DNA from: Sporosarcina sp. PTS2304 | Lineage (GTDB): Bacteria > Bacillota > Bacilli > Bacillales_A > Planococcaceae | DNA: 64,000 nt | Direction of reading: 5' to 3' | Assembly: GCF_003351785.1 (NCBI RefSeq) | Contig: NZ_CP031230.1 | Span: forward strand, 1,603,501-1,667,500 | In this document: in pieces, positions 9,667 through 18,392 of the stretch | How the letters are laid out: the number at the start of each line of letters is the position of its first letter | How positions within the stretch are numbered: position 1 is the first letter of the stretch | Translations under genes and position numbers: made by a program | Notes under the pieces: model-generated | Seen by the model: only the letters and a program-made list of their open reading frames with translations | Database searches by the model: none | What the model was told of the DNA's origin: nothing

Positions 9667-9706
9667 AATAGTGCTCCCCTCAATTCTTGTATGCTCTGCT
9701 AGTAGA

Positions 9707-10741
9707 TTAGATGAATAACGGAATATTTGCAATACCAGTCGTTTCATCCAAACCATATTGAATATTCATATTTTGTATCGCTTGTCCGGCTGCCCCTTTT
9801 ACTACATTGTCAATAACAGAAACAATCGTGGCCCGATTCGTTCTTGGATCTACTTTGACATGAATGTCGCAATAATTAGAGCCGTAGACTTGTTTCGTAC
9901 CCATTTTTTGCACATCTGTTACGACACGTACAAATGGGTGGTCTTTATACGTTTCTTTCAGACAATTTACTAGCTGTTGTTCTGTTATCTGACCATTTAC
10001 TTTTGCGTAACTAGTAGCCATGATTCCTCTCGTCATCGGCACAAGATGTGTAGTAAACGTAATCGGCTCTGCATGGTTCGCAAACATGTTCATCGCCTGT
10101 TCAATTTCAGGTATATGCTGGTGTTGGTGTATTTTATAAATAGAGAAATTTTCATTCGTCTCACTGAAATGCGTTGCTTGGCTCGGTTTATTTCCCGCTC
10201 CCGATATACCGCTTTTCGCATCGATCACTAGCTGACTGCCATCAATCAACTGGTTCCTCAGTAGTGGCAACAACGATAGTAAGACTGCAGTTGGATAACA
10301 GCCTGGATTTGCAATGAATTCAGCTTCTTGAATTTGTTTTTTATTCCATTCTGGCAATCCATAGACACTTTTCTCAAGATATTGTGCAGCGGGTGCATCC
10401 TTTTGATACCACTGCTCATATATGGAAGGATCTTTTAATCTAAAGTCTCCCGCAAGGTCTATCAATTTAGGTCCCGTCCCCACTAGCGGAGGAAGCAACG
10501 AAGTAGTTACACCTGCCGGGGTGCTAAAAAACACTGTATCTAGTGAACTTATATGTTCTTCTGCTATTTCATACATCGATTGATCGTGAATATTCACGAG
10601 ATGCGGATATTTTTCCGAAAAAATAGTTCCCACTTCAGAGGATGTGAATAAATCAATTTGTTTAATTTCCGGGTGGTTATGCAACAATCGAATTAACTCA
10701 AGGCCACCATACCCGGACGCTCCTACGATTCCAACCTTCAA
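9707..10741 (-). CDS. argC: N-acetyl-gamma-glutamyl-phosphate reductase (TTG start)
   Basis: NADPH-dependent reductase of 344 residues, third arginine step. The N-terminus carries the Rossmann motif 'VGIVGASGYGG'; the catalytic Cys is in 'NPGCYPTA' (about C148), and a His-rich active-site segment 'YKIHQHQHIPE' follows. The start is set at TTG 10741 because GAGGTG (10748-10753) lies exactly 6 nt upstream; the ATG two codons earlier directly abuts that ribosome site and the far upstream ATG (10762) has none, and family members start with M-K-(V/I)-G. First gene of the argCJBD operon. Confidence 0.95.
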   Translation of the reverse strand: MKVGIVGASGYGGLELIRLLHNHPEIKQIDLFTSSEVGTIFSEKYPHLVNIHDQSMYEIAEEHISSLDTVFFSTPAGVTTSLLPPLVGTGPKLIDLAGDFRLKDPSIYEQWYQKDAPAAQYLEKSVYGLPEWNKKQIQEAEFIANPGCYPTAVLLSLLPLLRNQLIDGSQLVIDAKSGISGAGNKPSQATHFSETNENFSIYKIHQHQHIPEIEQAMNMFANHAEPITFTTHLVPMTRGIMATSYAKVNGQITEQQLVNCLKETYKDHPFVRVVTDVQKMGTKQVYGSNYCDIHVKVDPRTNRATIVSVIDNVVKGAAGQAIQNMNIQYGLDETTGIANIPLFI

Positions 10742-10770
10742 CGTCATCACCTCATTATTCATTAGTGATA

Positions 10771-10799
10771 AGTATACTTATGTATAATTATAAAGTCAA
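10771..10799 (-). promoter_or_regulatory. sigma-A promoter of argCJBD
   Basis: On the minus strand TTGACT (10794-10799) and TATACT (10771-10776) with a 17-bp spacer, about 30 bp before the argC start. A close match to the vegetative consensus. Confidence 0.8.
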
Positions 10800-10816
10800 C
10801 TGTATTTTTATTTATT
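10799..10816 (-). promoter_or_regulatory. putative ArgR/AhrC operator (ARG box)
   Basis: Minus-strand AATAAATAAAAATACAGT matches 14 of 18 positions of the B. subtilis ARG box CATGAATAAAAATKCAAK (consensus from memory) and abuts the -35 element, a position suited to repression by arginine-bound ArgR. A second AT-rich palindromic stretch overlaps the -10. Identity of the regulator is inference. Confidence 0.55.
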
Positions 10817-10938
10817 AACAGTCTATTCATACAAGATCCCTTTCTCTATAGAAAAGCTACATATTCGATCACACAATATGGTACTATTATGAAGAGTCAT
10901 ACATGAAAAAGTATCTTATTGAATATCAGGAGGCTATT

Positions 10939-11718
10939 ATGGTAGATTTATTGAAATTATCAGGTAAAAATATCGTGATTATGGGTGTCGCGAATGAACG
11001 TAGTATTGGATGGGGCGTTGCCAAAGCATTATTTTCTGTAGGAGCAAATGTGATTTTTACGTATCGGAAAGATCGTTCTCGTGAAAAATTGGAAAAAGCG
11101 TTAAATAAAAACGAATTACAGGCTACGCAAATCGTACAGTGTGATGTCAATAGTGATGAAAGTATCGCGCAGGCATTTAAAGAGATTGGTGAGCAAGTCG
11201 GTGTCATTCATGGAGTAGTCCACTCTATCGCCTTCGCTCATCAACAAGATTTGCATAACCCGTTTGTTGAAACGACTCGTGAAGGGTATGCGTTTGCCCA
11301 AGATTCTAGTTCGTATTCATTAATTGCAGCAGCTCGTGAAGCACGTCATTATATGACCGAGGGCGGCGCAATTATTACGATGAGTTATTTAGGCGCTGAA
11401 CGTGTGCTGGAAGGTTATAACGTGATGGGGGTTGCAAAGGCTGCGCTTGAGGCATCTGTACGCTACTTGGCTTCTGAGCTGGGTGAACAAAATATTCGCG
11501 TCAATGCTATTTCTGCTGGCGCAGTGCGAACGCTGTCTGCAAAAGGAGTTCCTTCATTTAATACGATTTTAAGTAAAATTGAAGAGCGTGCACCATTAAA
11601 GCGTAACGTGACACCTGATGAAGTGTCTGATATGACGGTTGCGATGTTGAGTAGTTTGTCTAGCGGTGTGACAGGTGAAGTGATTTACGTCGATGCTGGT
11701 TATCATATTATGGGATAA
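10939..11718 (+). CDS. fabI: enoyl-[acyl-carrier-protein] reductase (NADH)
   Basis: Short-chain dehydrogenase-type enoyl-ACP reductase of 259 residues, last step of each fatty-acid elongation round. It carries the FabI nucleotide signature 'GVANERSIGWGVAKAL', the pocket 'SIAFAHQQDL', and the active-site Y-x6-K: 'YNVMGVAKAALEA', with Tyr and Lys correctly spaced. The ATG at 10939 has AGGAGG 7 nt upstream, so an in-frame ATG 12 codons earlier is rejected. Single gene followed by a terminator. Target of triclosan-type inhibitors in related species. No FapR site was identified with confidence. Confidence 0.95.
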   Translation: MVDLLKLSGKNIVIMGVANERSIGWGVAKALFSVGANVIFTYRKDRSREKLEKALNKNELQATQIVQCDVNSDESIAQAFKEIGEQVGVIHGVVHSIAFAHQQDLHNPFVETTREGYAFAQDSSSYSLIAAAREARHYMTEGGAIITMSYLGAERVLEGYNVMGVAKAALEASVRYLASELGEQNIRVNAISAGAVRTLSAKGVPSFNTILSKIEERAPLKRNVTPDEVSDMTVAMLSSLSSGVTGEVIYVDAGYHIMG

Positions 11719-11731
11719 CTGGTTGATTTAT

Positions 11732-11776
11732 ACTGTTCAGGAGGCCGGCTGAGATGGTCTTTTGAACAGTTTTTTG
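11732..11776 (+). terminator. terminator of fabI
   Basis: ACTGTTCA ... TGAACAGT inverted repeat with an internal GCC/GGT pairing, followed by TTTTTT. Confidence 0.75.
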
Positions 11777-11799
11777 TTTGGTAGGAGTTATTTGGTTAC

Positions 11800-12187
11800 T
11801 TTGTTGTGTTGGGACGCTACGCGACGCGACTTTGTTTGGGGTTCTAGATTTAGTGAGGGTTCTGCTTTCTGTTGCCGCTCGGACGCGTGGGGGATTGCCT
11901 TTCGCTAGTATAGACAGGTTAATTGTCGTAGTTTCTTTACTTTTTGAAAGCAGTTTGTGTTGGGACGTGACGCGACTCTTTTTTCGGTTCTGGAGTTGGT
12001 GAGGGTTCAGCTTTCGGTAGTCGCTCAGGCGCGTGGGGGATTGCCTTTCGCTATGAGCCAGCTAGCAGGAAAGCGCTGCTAGTTGTCTCATAGCTTCGGC
12101 TGACCCCGCAGTTGCTTCTTCGCTAGTGCGGATGGGTTATAAAGTGTTGTAACCATATTAAGTAAAAAGATAGTTATCGGCTACAGT
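11800..12187. repeat. two degenerate repeat units preceding the tandem array
   Basis: Two related units begin at about 11,805 and 11,957 (152 bp apart) with 'GTGTTGGGACG' and share 'GTGAGGGTTC', 'GCTTTC' and 'GCGTGGGGGATTGCCTTTCG'. The end (12,050-12,110) has an inverted repeat CTAGCAG...CTGCTAG. They correspond to the first half of the composite copy at 3290-3440. Part of a gene-free stretch 11,777-13,863. Confidence 0.75.
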
Positions 12188-13851
12188 GAACTACGATTTG
12201 TACCTGCTCTTACTAAACGAAGGCGCCTTACAAGCGGTAGGCGAAGCAAAGAGACAGAGAGGCGATCTTCCACTCTGGCTCTTTGCGGGAGCCATCCGCC
12301 AGCGCCGCAGTGACTACCATGAACCAATCACCTTCAACATTCAGAAACGACACCACGTAGTCCTACACTAGCCCAAATCTCTCACAAACTACAACGAACT
12401 ACGATTTATACCTACCCTCACTAAACGAAGGCGCCTCGCAAGTGGTAGGCGAAGCGACGAGACAGAGAGGCGATCTTCCACTCTGGCTCTTTGCGGGAGC
12501 CATCCGCCAGCGCCGCAGTGACTACAACGAACCAATCACCTTCAACATTCAGAAACGACACTAAGTAGTCCTGCACTAGCCCAAATCTCTCACAAACTAC
12601 AACGAACTACGATTTGTACCTACCCTCACTAAACGAAGGCGCCTCGCAAGTGGTAGGAGAAGCGACGAGACAGAGAGGCGATCTTCCACTCTGGCTCTTT
12701 GCGGGAGCCATCCGCCAGCACCGCAGTGACTACAACGAACCAATCACCTTCAACATTCAGAAACGACACTAAGTAGTCCTGCACTAGCCCAAATCTCTCA
12801 CAAACTACAACGAACTACGATTTGTACCTACCCTCACTAAACGAAGGCGCCTCGCAAGCGGTAGGCGAAGCAAAGAGACAGAGAGGCGATCTTCCACTCT
12901 GGCTCTTTGCGGGAGCCATCCGCCAGCACCGCAGTGACTACAACGAACCAATCACCTTCAACATTCAGAAACGACACTAAGTAGTCCTGCACTAGCCCAA
13001 ATCTCTCACAAACTACAACGAACTACGATTTATACCTACCCTCACTAAACGAAGGCGCCTCGCAAGTGGTAGGAGAAGCGACGAGACAGAGAGGCGATCT
13101 TCCACTCTGGCTCTTTGCGGGAGCCATCCGCCAGCGCCGCAGTGACTACAACGAACCAATCACCTTCAACATTCAGAAACGACACTAAGTAGTCCTGCAC
13201 TAGCCCAAATCTCTCACAAACTACAACGAACTACGATTTGTACCTACCCTCACTAAACGAAGGCGCCTCGCAAGTGGTAGGAGAAGCGACGAGACAGAGA
13301 GGCGATCTTCCACTCTGGCTCTTTGCGGGAGCCATCCGCCAGCGCCGCAGTGACTACAACGAACCAATCACCTTCAACATTCAGAAACGACACTAAGTAG
13401 TCCTGCACTAGCCCAAATCTCTCACAAACTACAACGAACTACGATTTGTACCTACCCTCACTAAACGAAGGCGCCTCGCAAGCGGTAGGCGAAGCAAAGA
13501 GACAGAGAGGCGATCTTCCACTCTGGCTCTTTGCGGGAGCCATCCGCCAGCACCGCAGTGACTACAACGAACCAATCACCTTCAACATTCAGAAACGACA
13601 CTAAGTAGTCCTGCACTAGCCCAAATCTCTCACAAACTACAACGAACTACGATTTGTACCTACCCTCACTAAACGAAGGCGCCTCGCAAGCGGTAGGCGA
13701 AGCAAAGAGACAGAGAGGCGATCTTCCACTCTGGCTCTTTGCGGGAGCCATCCGCCAGCACCGCAGTGACTAAAATGAATCGATCACCTTCAACATTCAG
13801 AAACGGTTCCAGGTAGTCTTGCACTATCCCACTCTTCCTCGCTAAGAACAT
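12188..13851. repeat. tandem array of eight 208-bp units
   Basis: Units start at 12188, 12396, 12604, 12812, 13020, 13228, 13436 and 13644 ('GAACTACGATTTRTACC'), an exact 208-bp period. Inner units are almost identical; the first and last diverge toward the outside. Differences are linked: 'CAAGCGGTAGGCGAAGCAAAG' type in units 1, 4, 7, 8 against 'CAAGTGGTAGG' type with GAAGCGACG in the rest. The period is not a multiple of three and frames are broken, so it does not encode a repeat protein. Each unit holds small inverted repeats (CGCCT/AGGCG; GGCTC/GAGCC inside GGCG/CGCC). It is richer in G+C than its surroundings. Function unknown. Confidence 0.95.
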
Positions 13852-13863
13852 ATCCATATAAAC

Positions 13864-13893
13864 TTGACAGAACATTATTACTTATCATATAGT
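13864..13893 (+). promoter_or_regulatory. sigma-A promoter of brnQ
   Basis: TTGACA (13864-13869) and TATAGT (13888-13893) with an 18-bp spacer, starting only 12 bp after the repeat array and about 90 bp upstream of brnQ. Confidence 0.65.
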
Positions 13894-13981
13894 ATTACGG
13901 CAACACTATGCTTGGTAGCTAGATATATTGCAAGTTATCAAAATACATACACTTCTTAGAGTACTTCAGGAGGCCTTTTAC

Positions 13982-15301
13982 ATGAATAGATTTACCAAAT
14001 TCGACACGCTAAAATTAGGGCTTACTATGTTTGCCCTATTTTTCGGTGCGGGTAACATGATCTTCCCTCCATTACTTGGACAACTGGCAGGTGTCGAGAC
14101 ATGGATCACCCTTGTCGGATTTTTGATTACCGGTGTCGGATTACCTTACCTCGGCGTGATTGCAGTAACGATGAGTGGTGTGCAGCTAAATGATTTGGCC
14201 GGAAAAGCCTCTCCTTTATTCGCAATGATTTTTCCACTAATCGTTTATTTGGCGATCGGACCTTTCTTCGGCCTGCCACGGACAGCGACTGTGGCTTATG
14301 AAATTGCTGTATCGCCTTTTGTGTCTAGCTCTCTTCAAACACTAGTGCTTGCTATTTTCTCAGTGCTTTTCTTTAGCATCACTGTGTGGCTTTCATTGAA
14401 ACCGAATAAAATTGTAGATCGCTTTGGCAGCATCTTAACACCAGTTTTGCTTGCAATCGTAACACTATTTATCGTCATCGGATTGATAAACCCTATAGGT
14501 GAGGCTGGCCCTCCACTTGAACCGTTTACGGAAAACTTTTTTGCCAAAGGGTTTATTGAAGGGTATGGCACGATGGATGCAATTGCTGCATTAGTATTCG
14601 CGATTATCGTCATCAATGCTGTGAAGTTAAAAGGAATTACTGATAAAAAAGAAATTACGTCTATTACAGTGAAAGCAGGATCAATTGCAGTAATTGGATT
14701 AAGCGCAGTATATGCAGGACTCGCATACTTAGGTTCGACAAGCCGCGCAGTAGCAGAAGGTTCGACGAATGGCGGAGTTATTTTAGCAAAGCTTGCATAT
14801 GCCCTATTAGGTAATAGCGGCTTGTATTTACTCGGTATAGCTGTAACGCTCGCGTGTTTGACAACCGCCATTGGATTGACTTCGGCCAGTGCTACATATT
14901 TAACTACAATCGTTCCGAAAATTTCTTATAAACTATTTGTATTGATCATTTGTACATTTACAACGATTATTTCAAATGTTGGACTGACAAAGTTACTTGC
15001 GATTATGCTCCCTGTATTGGTTGGAGTCTACCCATTAGCCATTGTGTTAATTTCGTTCAGCTTATTCCACCGTCTGTTTAAAGGCTATCATGAAGTCTAT
15101 ATATACGGTTTAAGTGCTGCAGGACTTATTGGTTTTTTCGATATGCTGAAGGCGTTTAACGTTGATCTGGGACCGGTTACAGATATCTTGGAGTTCTTTC
15201 CCTTATACGAACAAGGTATTGGCTGGGCTGTACCAGCACTCGTATTTGGTTTTATTGGATTTACCGTAGCATCAGTACAGGGAAAACCTCGTGTACAATG
15301 A
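13982..15301 (+). CDS. brnQ: branched-chain amino acid:cation symporter
   Basis: LIVCS-family carrier of 439 residues with about twelve membrane segments, importing leucine, isoleucine and valine with Na+ or H+. The N-terminal 'GLTMFALFFGAGNMIFPP' block is diagnostic for BrnQ/BraB. ATG 13982 is chosen because AGGAGG lies 9 nt upstream; an in-frame upstream ATG has no ribosome site. Single gene with its own promoter, terminated together with the convergent argH. No T-box or leucine leader was seen before it. Confidence 0.93.
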   Translation: MNRFTKFDTLKLGLTMFALFFGAGNMIFPPLLGQLAGVETWITLVGFLITGVGLPYLGVIAVTMSGVQLNDLAGKASPLFAMIFPLIVYLAIGPFFGLPRTATVAYEIAVSPFVSSSLQTLVLAIFSVLFFSITVWLSLKPNKIVDRFGSILTPVLLAIVTLFIVIGLINPIGEAGPPLEPFTENFFAKGFIEGYGTMDAIAALVFAIIVINAVKLKGITDKKEITSITVKAGSIAVIGLSAVYAGLAYLGSTSRAVAEGSTNGGVILAKLAYALLGNSGLYLLGIAVTLACLTTAIGLTSASATYLTTIVPKISYKLFVLIICTFTTIISNVGLTKLLAIMLPVLVGVYPLAIVLISFSLFHRLFKGYHEVYIYGLSAAGLIGFFDMLKAFNVDLGPVTDILEFFPLYEQGIGWAVPALVFGFIGFTVASVQGKPRVQ

Positions 15302-15307
15302 AATATA

Positions 15308-15338
15308 AAAAAGCCTGCAAACAATATGCAGGCTTTTT
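15308..15338. terminator. bidirectional terminator between brnQ and argH
   Basis: AAAAAGCCTGCA / TGCAGGCTTTTT, 12-bp perfect stem with a 7-nt loop between convergent genes. Confidence 0.9.
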
Positions 15339-15373
15339 CGTATAATTCGAAGTGAAAAAATATGTGGTCGAGC

Positions 15374-16696
15374 TTACTTTTTCATTAAACCTTTATTTCC
15401 TTTTGTAATAATCGCTTCGTAATCAATATAGTCGTAAATATCATTTGCAATCGAACTACTGAAATTTTGAAGTTCTTCAACTGTTAAATCTTCAATTGCA
15501 CGATTTTCTTTTTCACAATAAATGATGATTTTCCCTACAATCTCATGCGCATCTCGGAATGGTGTGCCTTTAGCTACGAGATAGTCCGCTACTTCTGTCG
15601 CATTCAGAAAACCACCTTTAATTGCAGCTTTCATTTGATCAGCATTGACTGTTAACGTATCAATCATTTTAGACATTATTTCCAGGCAATCTAGGACGGT
15701 ATCAAGACCGTTGAAAAATTGCTCTTTGTCTTCTTGCATATCTTTGTTGTATGTAAGAGGCAGTCCTTTAAGTGTCGTTAATAAAGCGAATAAAGAACCA
15801 TACACACGACCTGTTTTTCCTCTAATCAACTCCGCAGCGTCAGGATTTTTCTTCTGTGGCATAATACTGCTGCCTGTAGAATAAGCATCCGAAATTGTTA
15901 CAAAACGAAATTCCTGGCTACTCCATAAAATTAATTCTTCACTTAAACGACTCATATGCATCATGATCAACGAAAAATCCGACAGTAACTCGAGTAAATA
16001 GTCACGATCACTCACACCATCGAGAAAATTATCTACCGGCTTATCAAAACCGAGCAGTGCTGTCGTAACTTCGCGTTCAATAGCATGAGTCGTTCCAGCT
16101 AACGCACCGCATCCAAGCGGATTTTCATTCAGAATTTCAACAGCATGCTGAACGCGCTTTTTATCACGCATGAACATTTGAGCATAGGCTCCTAAATGAT
16201 GACCAAAAGTAACAACTTGCGCACGTTGCAGATGGGTATAGCCCGGCATGATGACATTATTCGCTTTCCCCTTCGCTTCTAAAGAGTCAATCAACGTCTG
16301 TAACGCATCCATGACGACAGCTGCCTGGTTTCTTGCATATTGTCTCATATCAACAGCAACCTGGTCATTACGACTACGTGCAGTATGTAGCTTCTTGCCT
16401 GTTTCTCCTACTCGTTTTGTCAAATTCATTTCGACGAATGAATGAATATCTTCATAATTTCCTTCTATTTTCAAGTCGCCAGTCTCGATATCCGCTAAAA
16501 TAGACTGGAGTCCATTAACTAATGTTTCTCCTTCTTCTGGAGTTAATAAATCACAATGAACTTGCATCGTTACATGCGCAATACTTCCGGCAATATCTTC
16601 ACGGAATAAACGATAATCCACTGGAAGAGAACTATTGAACTTCTCCATGATTTCATCTGCTTTACTGCTAAAACGTCCACCCCAAAGTTTCATCAT
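15374..16696 (-). CDS. argH: argininosuccinate lyase
   Basis: Fumarase/aspartase superfamily enzyme, 440 residues, splitting argininosuccinate into arginine and fumarate. The superfamily signature 'GSSIMPQKKNPD' carries the catalytic Ser in its mobile loop; 'HTARSRNDQVA' and 'GYTHLQRAQ' supply other active-site residues. The N-terminus 'KLWGGRF' is typical. argG, which normally sits directly before it, is not here: upstream is a 300-bp gap and a divergent efflux gene, so argH is transcribed on its own. No clear ARG box was found near its start. Confidence 0.95.
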   Translation of the reverse strand: MMKLWGGRFSSKADEIMEKFNSSLPVDYRLFREDIAGSIAHVTMQVHCDLLTPEEGETLVNGLQSILADIETGDLKIEGNYEDIHSFVEMNLTKRVGETGKKLHTARSRNDQVAVDMRQYARNQAAVVMDALQTLIDSLEAKGKANNVIMPGYTHLQRAQVVTFGHHLGAYAQMFMRDKKRVQHAVEILNENPLGCGALAGTTHAIEREVTTALLGFDKPVDNFLDGVSDRDYLLELLSDFSLIMMHMSRLSEELILWSSQEFRFVTISDAYSTGSSIMPQKKNPDAAELIRGKTGRVYGSLFALLTTLKGLPLTYNKDMQEDKEQFFNGLDTVLDCLEIMSKMIDTLTVNADQMKAAIKGGFLNATEVADYLVAKGTPFRDAHEIVGKIIIYCEKENRAIEDLTVEELQNFSSSIANDIYDYIDYEAIITKGNKGLMKK

Positions 16697-16891
16697 TCAT
16701 CCAACCTCTCGAACTGTATTTTTACTCGTCACTATGCATAAATTTAGCGTCATTCTTTTTTCGCAACGACTCTATTCTTATATTTTGACACAGTTTTTCT
16801 AAATTTTCTACTTTGAGAAACAGGGTATCTAGTTGCATCATTGTTCTATTCATGGGATACTATATACATTACAAATGAATGAGTGATGACC

Positions 16892-17005
16892 ATGAGAAAC
16901 TTTGTCACGACCCAACCATTAAAAAATTTCCAAACCTTGCCTGCAACTGGCGAGGTTTTTTTGTTGCTTAAAGGAAACACTAGTAGAGGAGGAAAAATTT
17001 TATGA
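16892..17005 (+). CDS. possible leader peptide overlapping an attenuator
   Basis: A 37-codon frame beginning ATG-AGA-AAC with GAGTG 6 nt upstream; its TGA overlaps the ATG of the efflux gene (ATGA). A perfect terminator hairpin lies inside it. Either a leader peptide regulating the hairpin or chance; no composition or homology supports it beyond position. The 300-bp gap 16,697-17,001 otherwise shows only a weak promoter (TTGCAT at about 16,831 and GATACT 17 bp on). Confidence 0.3.
   Translation: MRNFVTTQPLKNFQTLPATGEVFLLLKGNTSRGGKIL
16933..16962 (+). terminator. attenuator-like terminator before the metal-efflux gene
   Basis: AACCTTGCC / GGCGAGGTT stem (9 bp, one G-U), 7-nt loop and seven T, placed 40 bp before the start codon rather than after a gene, so transcription of the efflux gene must read through it. 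Confidence 0.7.
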
Positions 17006-17934
17006 CAACACGTACTCAAAATCACTCAAAATCTTCTATCGTTGCGATTTGGATTAGTTTAGTAAGCAACGTCGTATTAACTGTAGTAAAACTAATCGTT
17101 GGTTTCTTTTTTCGAAGTCCCGTCTTACTGGCAGACGGTTTTCACAATGCGGGAGATGTTGTTGCTTCTGCTGCTGCGTTAACTTCCATGCAAATTTCTA
17201 AACGTCCAGCCGATGACGATCACCCGTATGGACATGGGAAAGCAGAAGTGATCGGCTCGAGCATCGTAGCAATCATTTTAGGTTTAGCTTCTATTTACAT
17301 CGCGTTTGAGGCAGTAATGGCTTTATTTGAAGACCCGGCTACTGCCAGTAAAATTGCTTTACTCACTGCGGTCGTCTCTCTTATTTGGAAGTATGTATTA
17401 TATATCTATACGATGCGTGTGGGTAAAAGAGAAAACAGCAAAGGATTGATTGCGACAGCCTATGATCATTTAGCTGATGTCTACGCTTCGCTTGCAGCTG
17501 TAGTCGGTATTGGACTTGCGTTAATCGGTGATGCGTTCATGATCCCTATGCTCGCTTACGGCGATCCAATTGCGGGTATTATCGTTTCTATTCTTGTATT
17601 CCGTATCGCAATGGAAATCGGCAAAGAAAGTATTGATATTCTAATGGAGAAAAGTGTCAGCGAAGAGAGGCTTGCTACATTTGAAAAGACTATACGGTCG
17701 CTTCCTGAAGTTAAACGAATCGATCGTTTGCGCGCGCGTGAGCATGGTCACTATGTGTTAGTCGATATTCGCATCGGCGTGTCTGGTAATTTAACCATTC
17801 AGGAAGGACATATGATCTCCAGTAAATTACGGAATTTATTAATGGAAGAAAACGAAGATGTGGACGAAGTGTTAATTCATTTAAATCCGTGGTATCCAGA
17901 AAAACAATCCGGTATACTTACTAACGAGGAGTGA
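17002..17934 (+). CDS. cation diffusion facilitator (metal efflux) protein
   Basis: CDF-family exporter of 310 residues with six membrane segments in the first ~210 residues and a cytoplasmic ferredoxin-like C-terminal domain. Metal-site motifs are visible: 'LLADGFHNAGDVV' in TM2 (D/H-x3-D form, here with H and N) and 'AYDHLADVYASL' in TM5 (H-x3-D), plus 'DDHPYGHGKAEVI' between TM2 and TM3. It should exchange Zn2+, Mn2+ or similar for protons. A GAGGAGG ribosome site precedes ATG 17002. First gene of a compact run with 17,940 and 18,392. Annotation of the exact metal is not possible; the HxxxD/DxxxN pattern resembles Zn/Fe/Mn clades. Confidence 0.9.
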   Translation: MTTRTQNHSKSSIVAIWISLVSNVVLTVVKLIVGFFFRSPVLLADGFHNAGDVVASAAALTSMQISKRPADDDHPYGHGKAEVIGSSIVAIILGLASIYIAFEAVMALFEDPATASKIALLTAVVSLIWKYVLYIYTMRVGKRENSKGLIATAYDHLADVYASLAAVVGIGLALIGDAFMIPMLAYGDPIAGIIVSILVFRIAMEIGKESIDILMEKSVSEERLATFEKTIRSLPEVKRIDRLRAREHGHYVLVDIRIGVSGNLTIQEGHMISSKLRNLLMEENEDVDEVLIHLNPWYPEKQSGILTNEE

Positions 17935-17939
17935 ATGAT

Positions 17940-18392
17940 ATGAAGCCATTAACAATTGAAGCGTTAGAAATCTGCTTAAAGGAAACAGAAGATACGATCC
18001 GCACAGCAGATGATCATTTTTTACAGCAACCCATTTCGTATTTACAATCAAATATAGCTGAATTTTTCTTTGTAGATTCTCCTGATTTTGATCATATTCA
18101 TGTGGATTCCCTAGCATTGGAAGTCGATGATATATTCAAAACATATATGGTCTTGTTTGGTCTACAAGGTAAGAAAAAAGAAGGCGATGTTATTCGTCAA
18201 TTCATTGAGGAAAAAGTTCAGAATCAATTGCTCGGACTAAGCATTTCATTTTCTGATAACGAAGGCTTTTGGGAAATCAATATGCCACTAGATTCGATTG
18301 AAGGTTTTGAAGAAACTATGCCGATTCAGGACGTTTTGCAGTTACTTAACGGGATACTTGGCGACCTTGATGAATTGAGAGCAAGCAAGTAA
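17940..18392 (+). CDS. conserved-looking protein of unknown function
   Basis: 150-residue acidic soluble protein without signal peptide or membrane segment; not recognised. It is predicted to be mixed alpha/beta with helical ends. ATG 17940 is preferred to a GTG at 17931 because GAGGAG lies 8-9 nt upstream of the ATG. It starts 5 bp after the efflux gene and its stop overlaps the next start by one base (TAATG), so the three genes are almost certainly co-transcribed and translationally coupled. Confidence 0.8.
   Translation: MKPLTIEALEICLKETEDTIRTADDHFLQQPISYLQSNIAEFFFVDSPDFDHIHVDSLALEVDDIFKTYMVLFGLQGKKKEGDVIRQFIEEKVQNQLLGLSISFSDNEGFWEINMPLDSIEGFEETMPIQDVLQLLNGILGDLDELRASK

Noticed and set aside
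12186..12371. 61-codon frame in the first tandem unit
   Set aside because: The frame is broken in later units, the period is not a multiple of three, and no ribosome site precedes it.
12188..13851. CRISPR array
   Set aside because: The whole 208-bp unit is repeated without unique spacers, and no cas genes are nearby.
13852..13981. T-box leader before brnQ
   Set aside because: The 130-bp leader has a promoter but no T-box sequence or terminator/antiterminator pair.
16697..16891. ARG box before argH
   Set aside because: AT-rich segments exist but none fits the consensus well enough.
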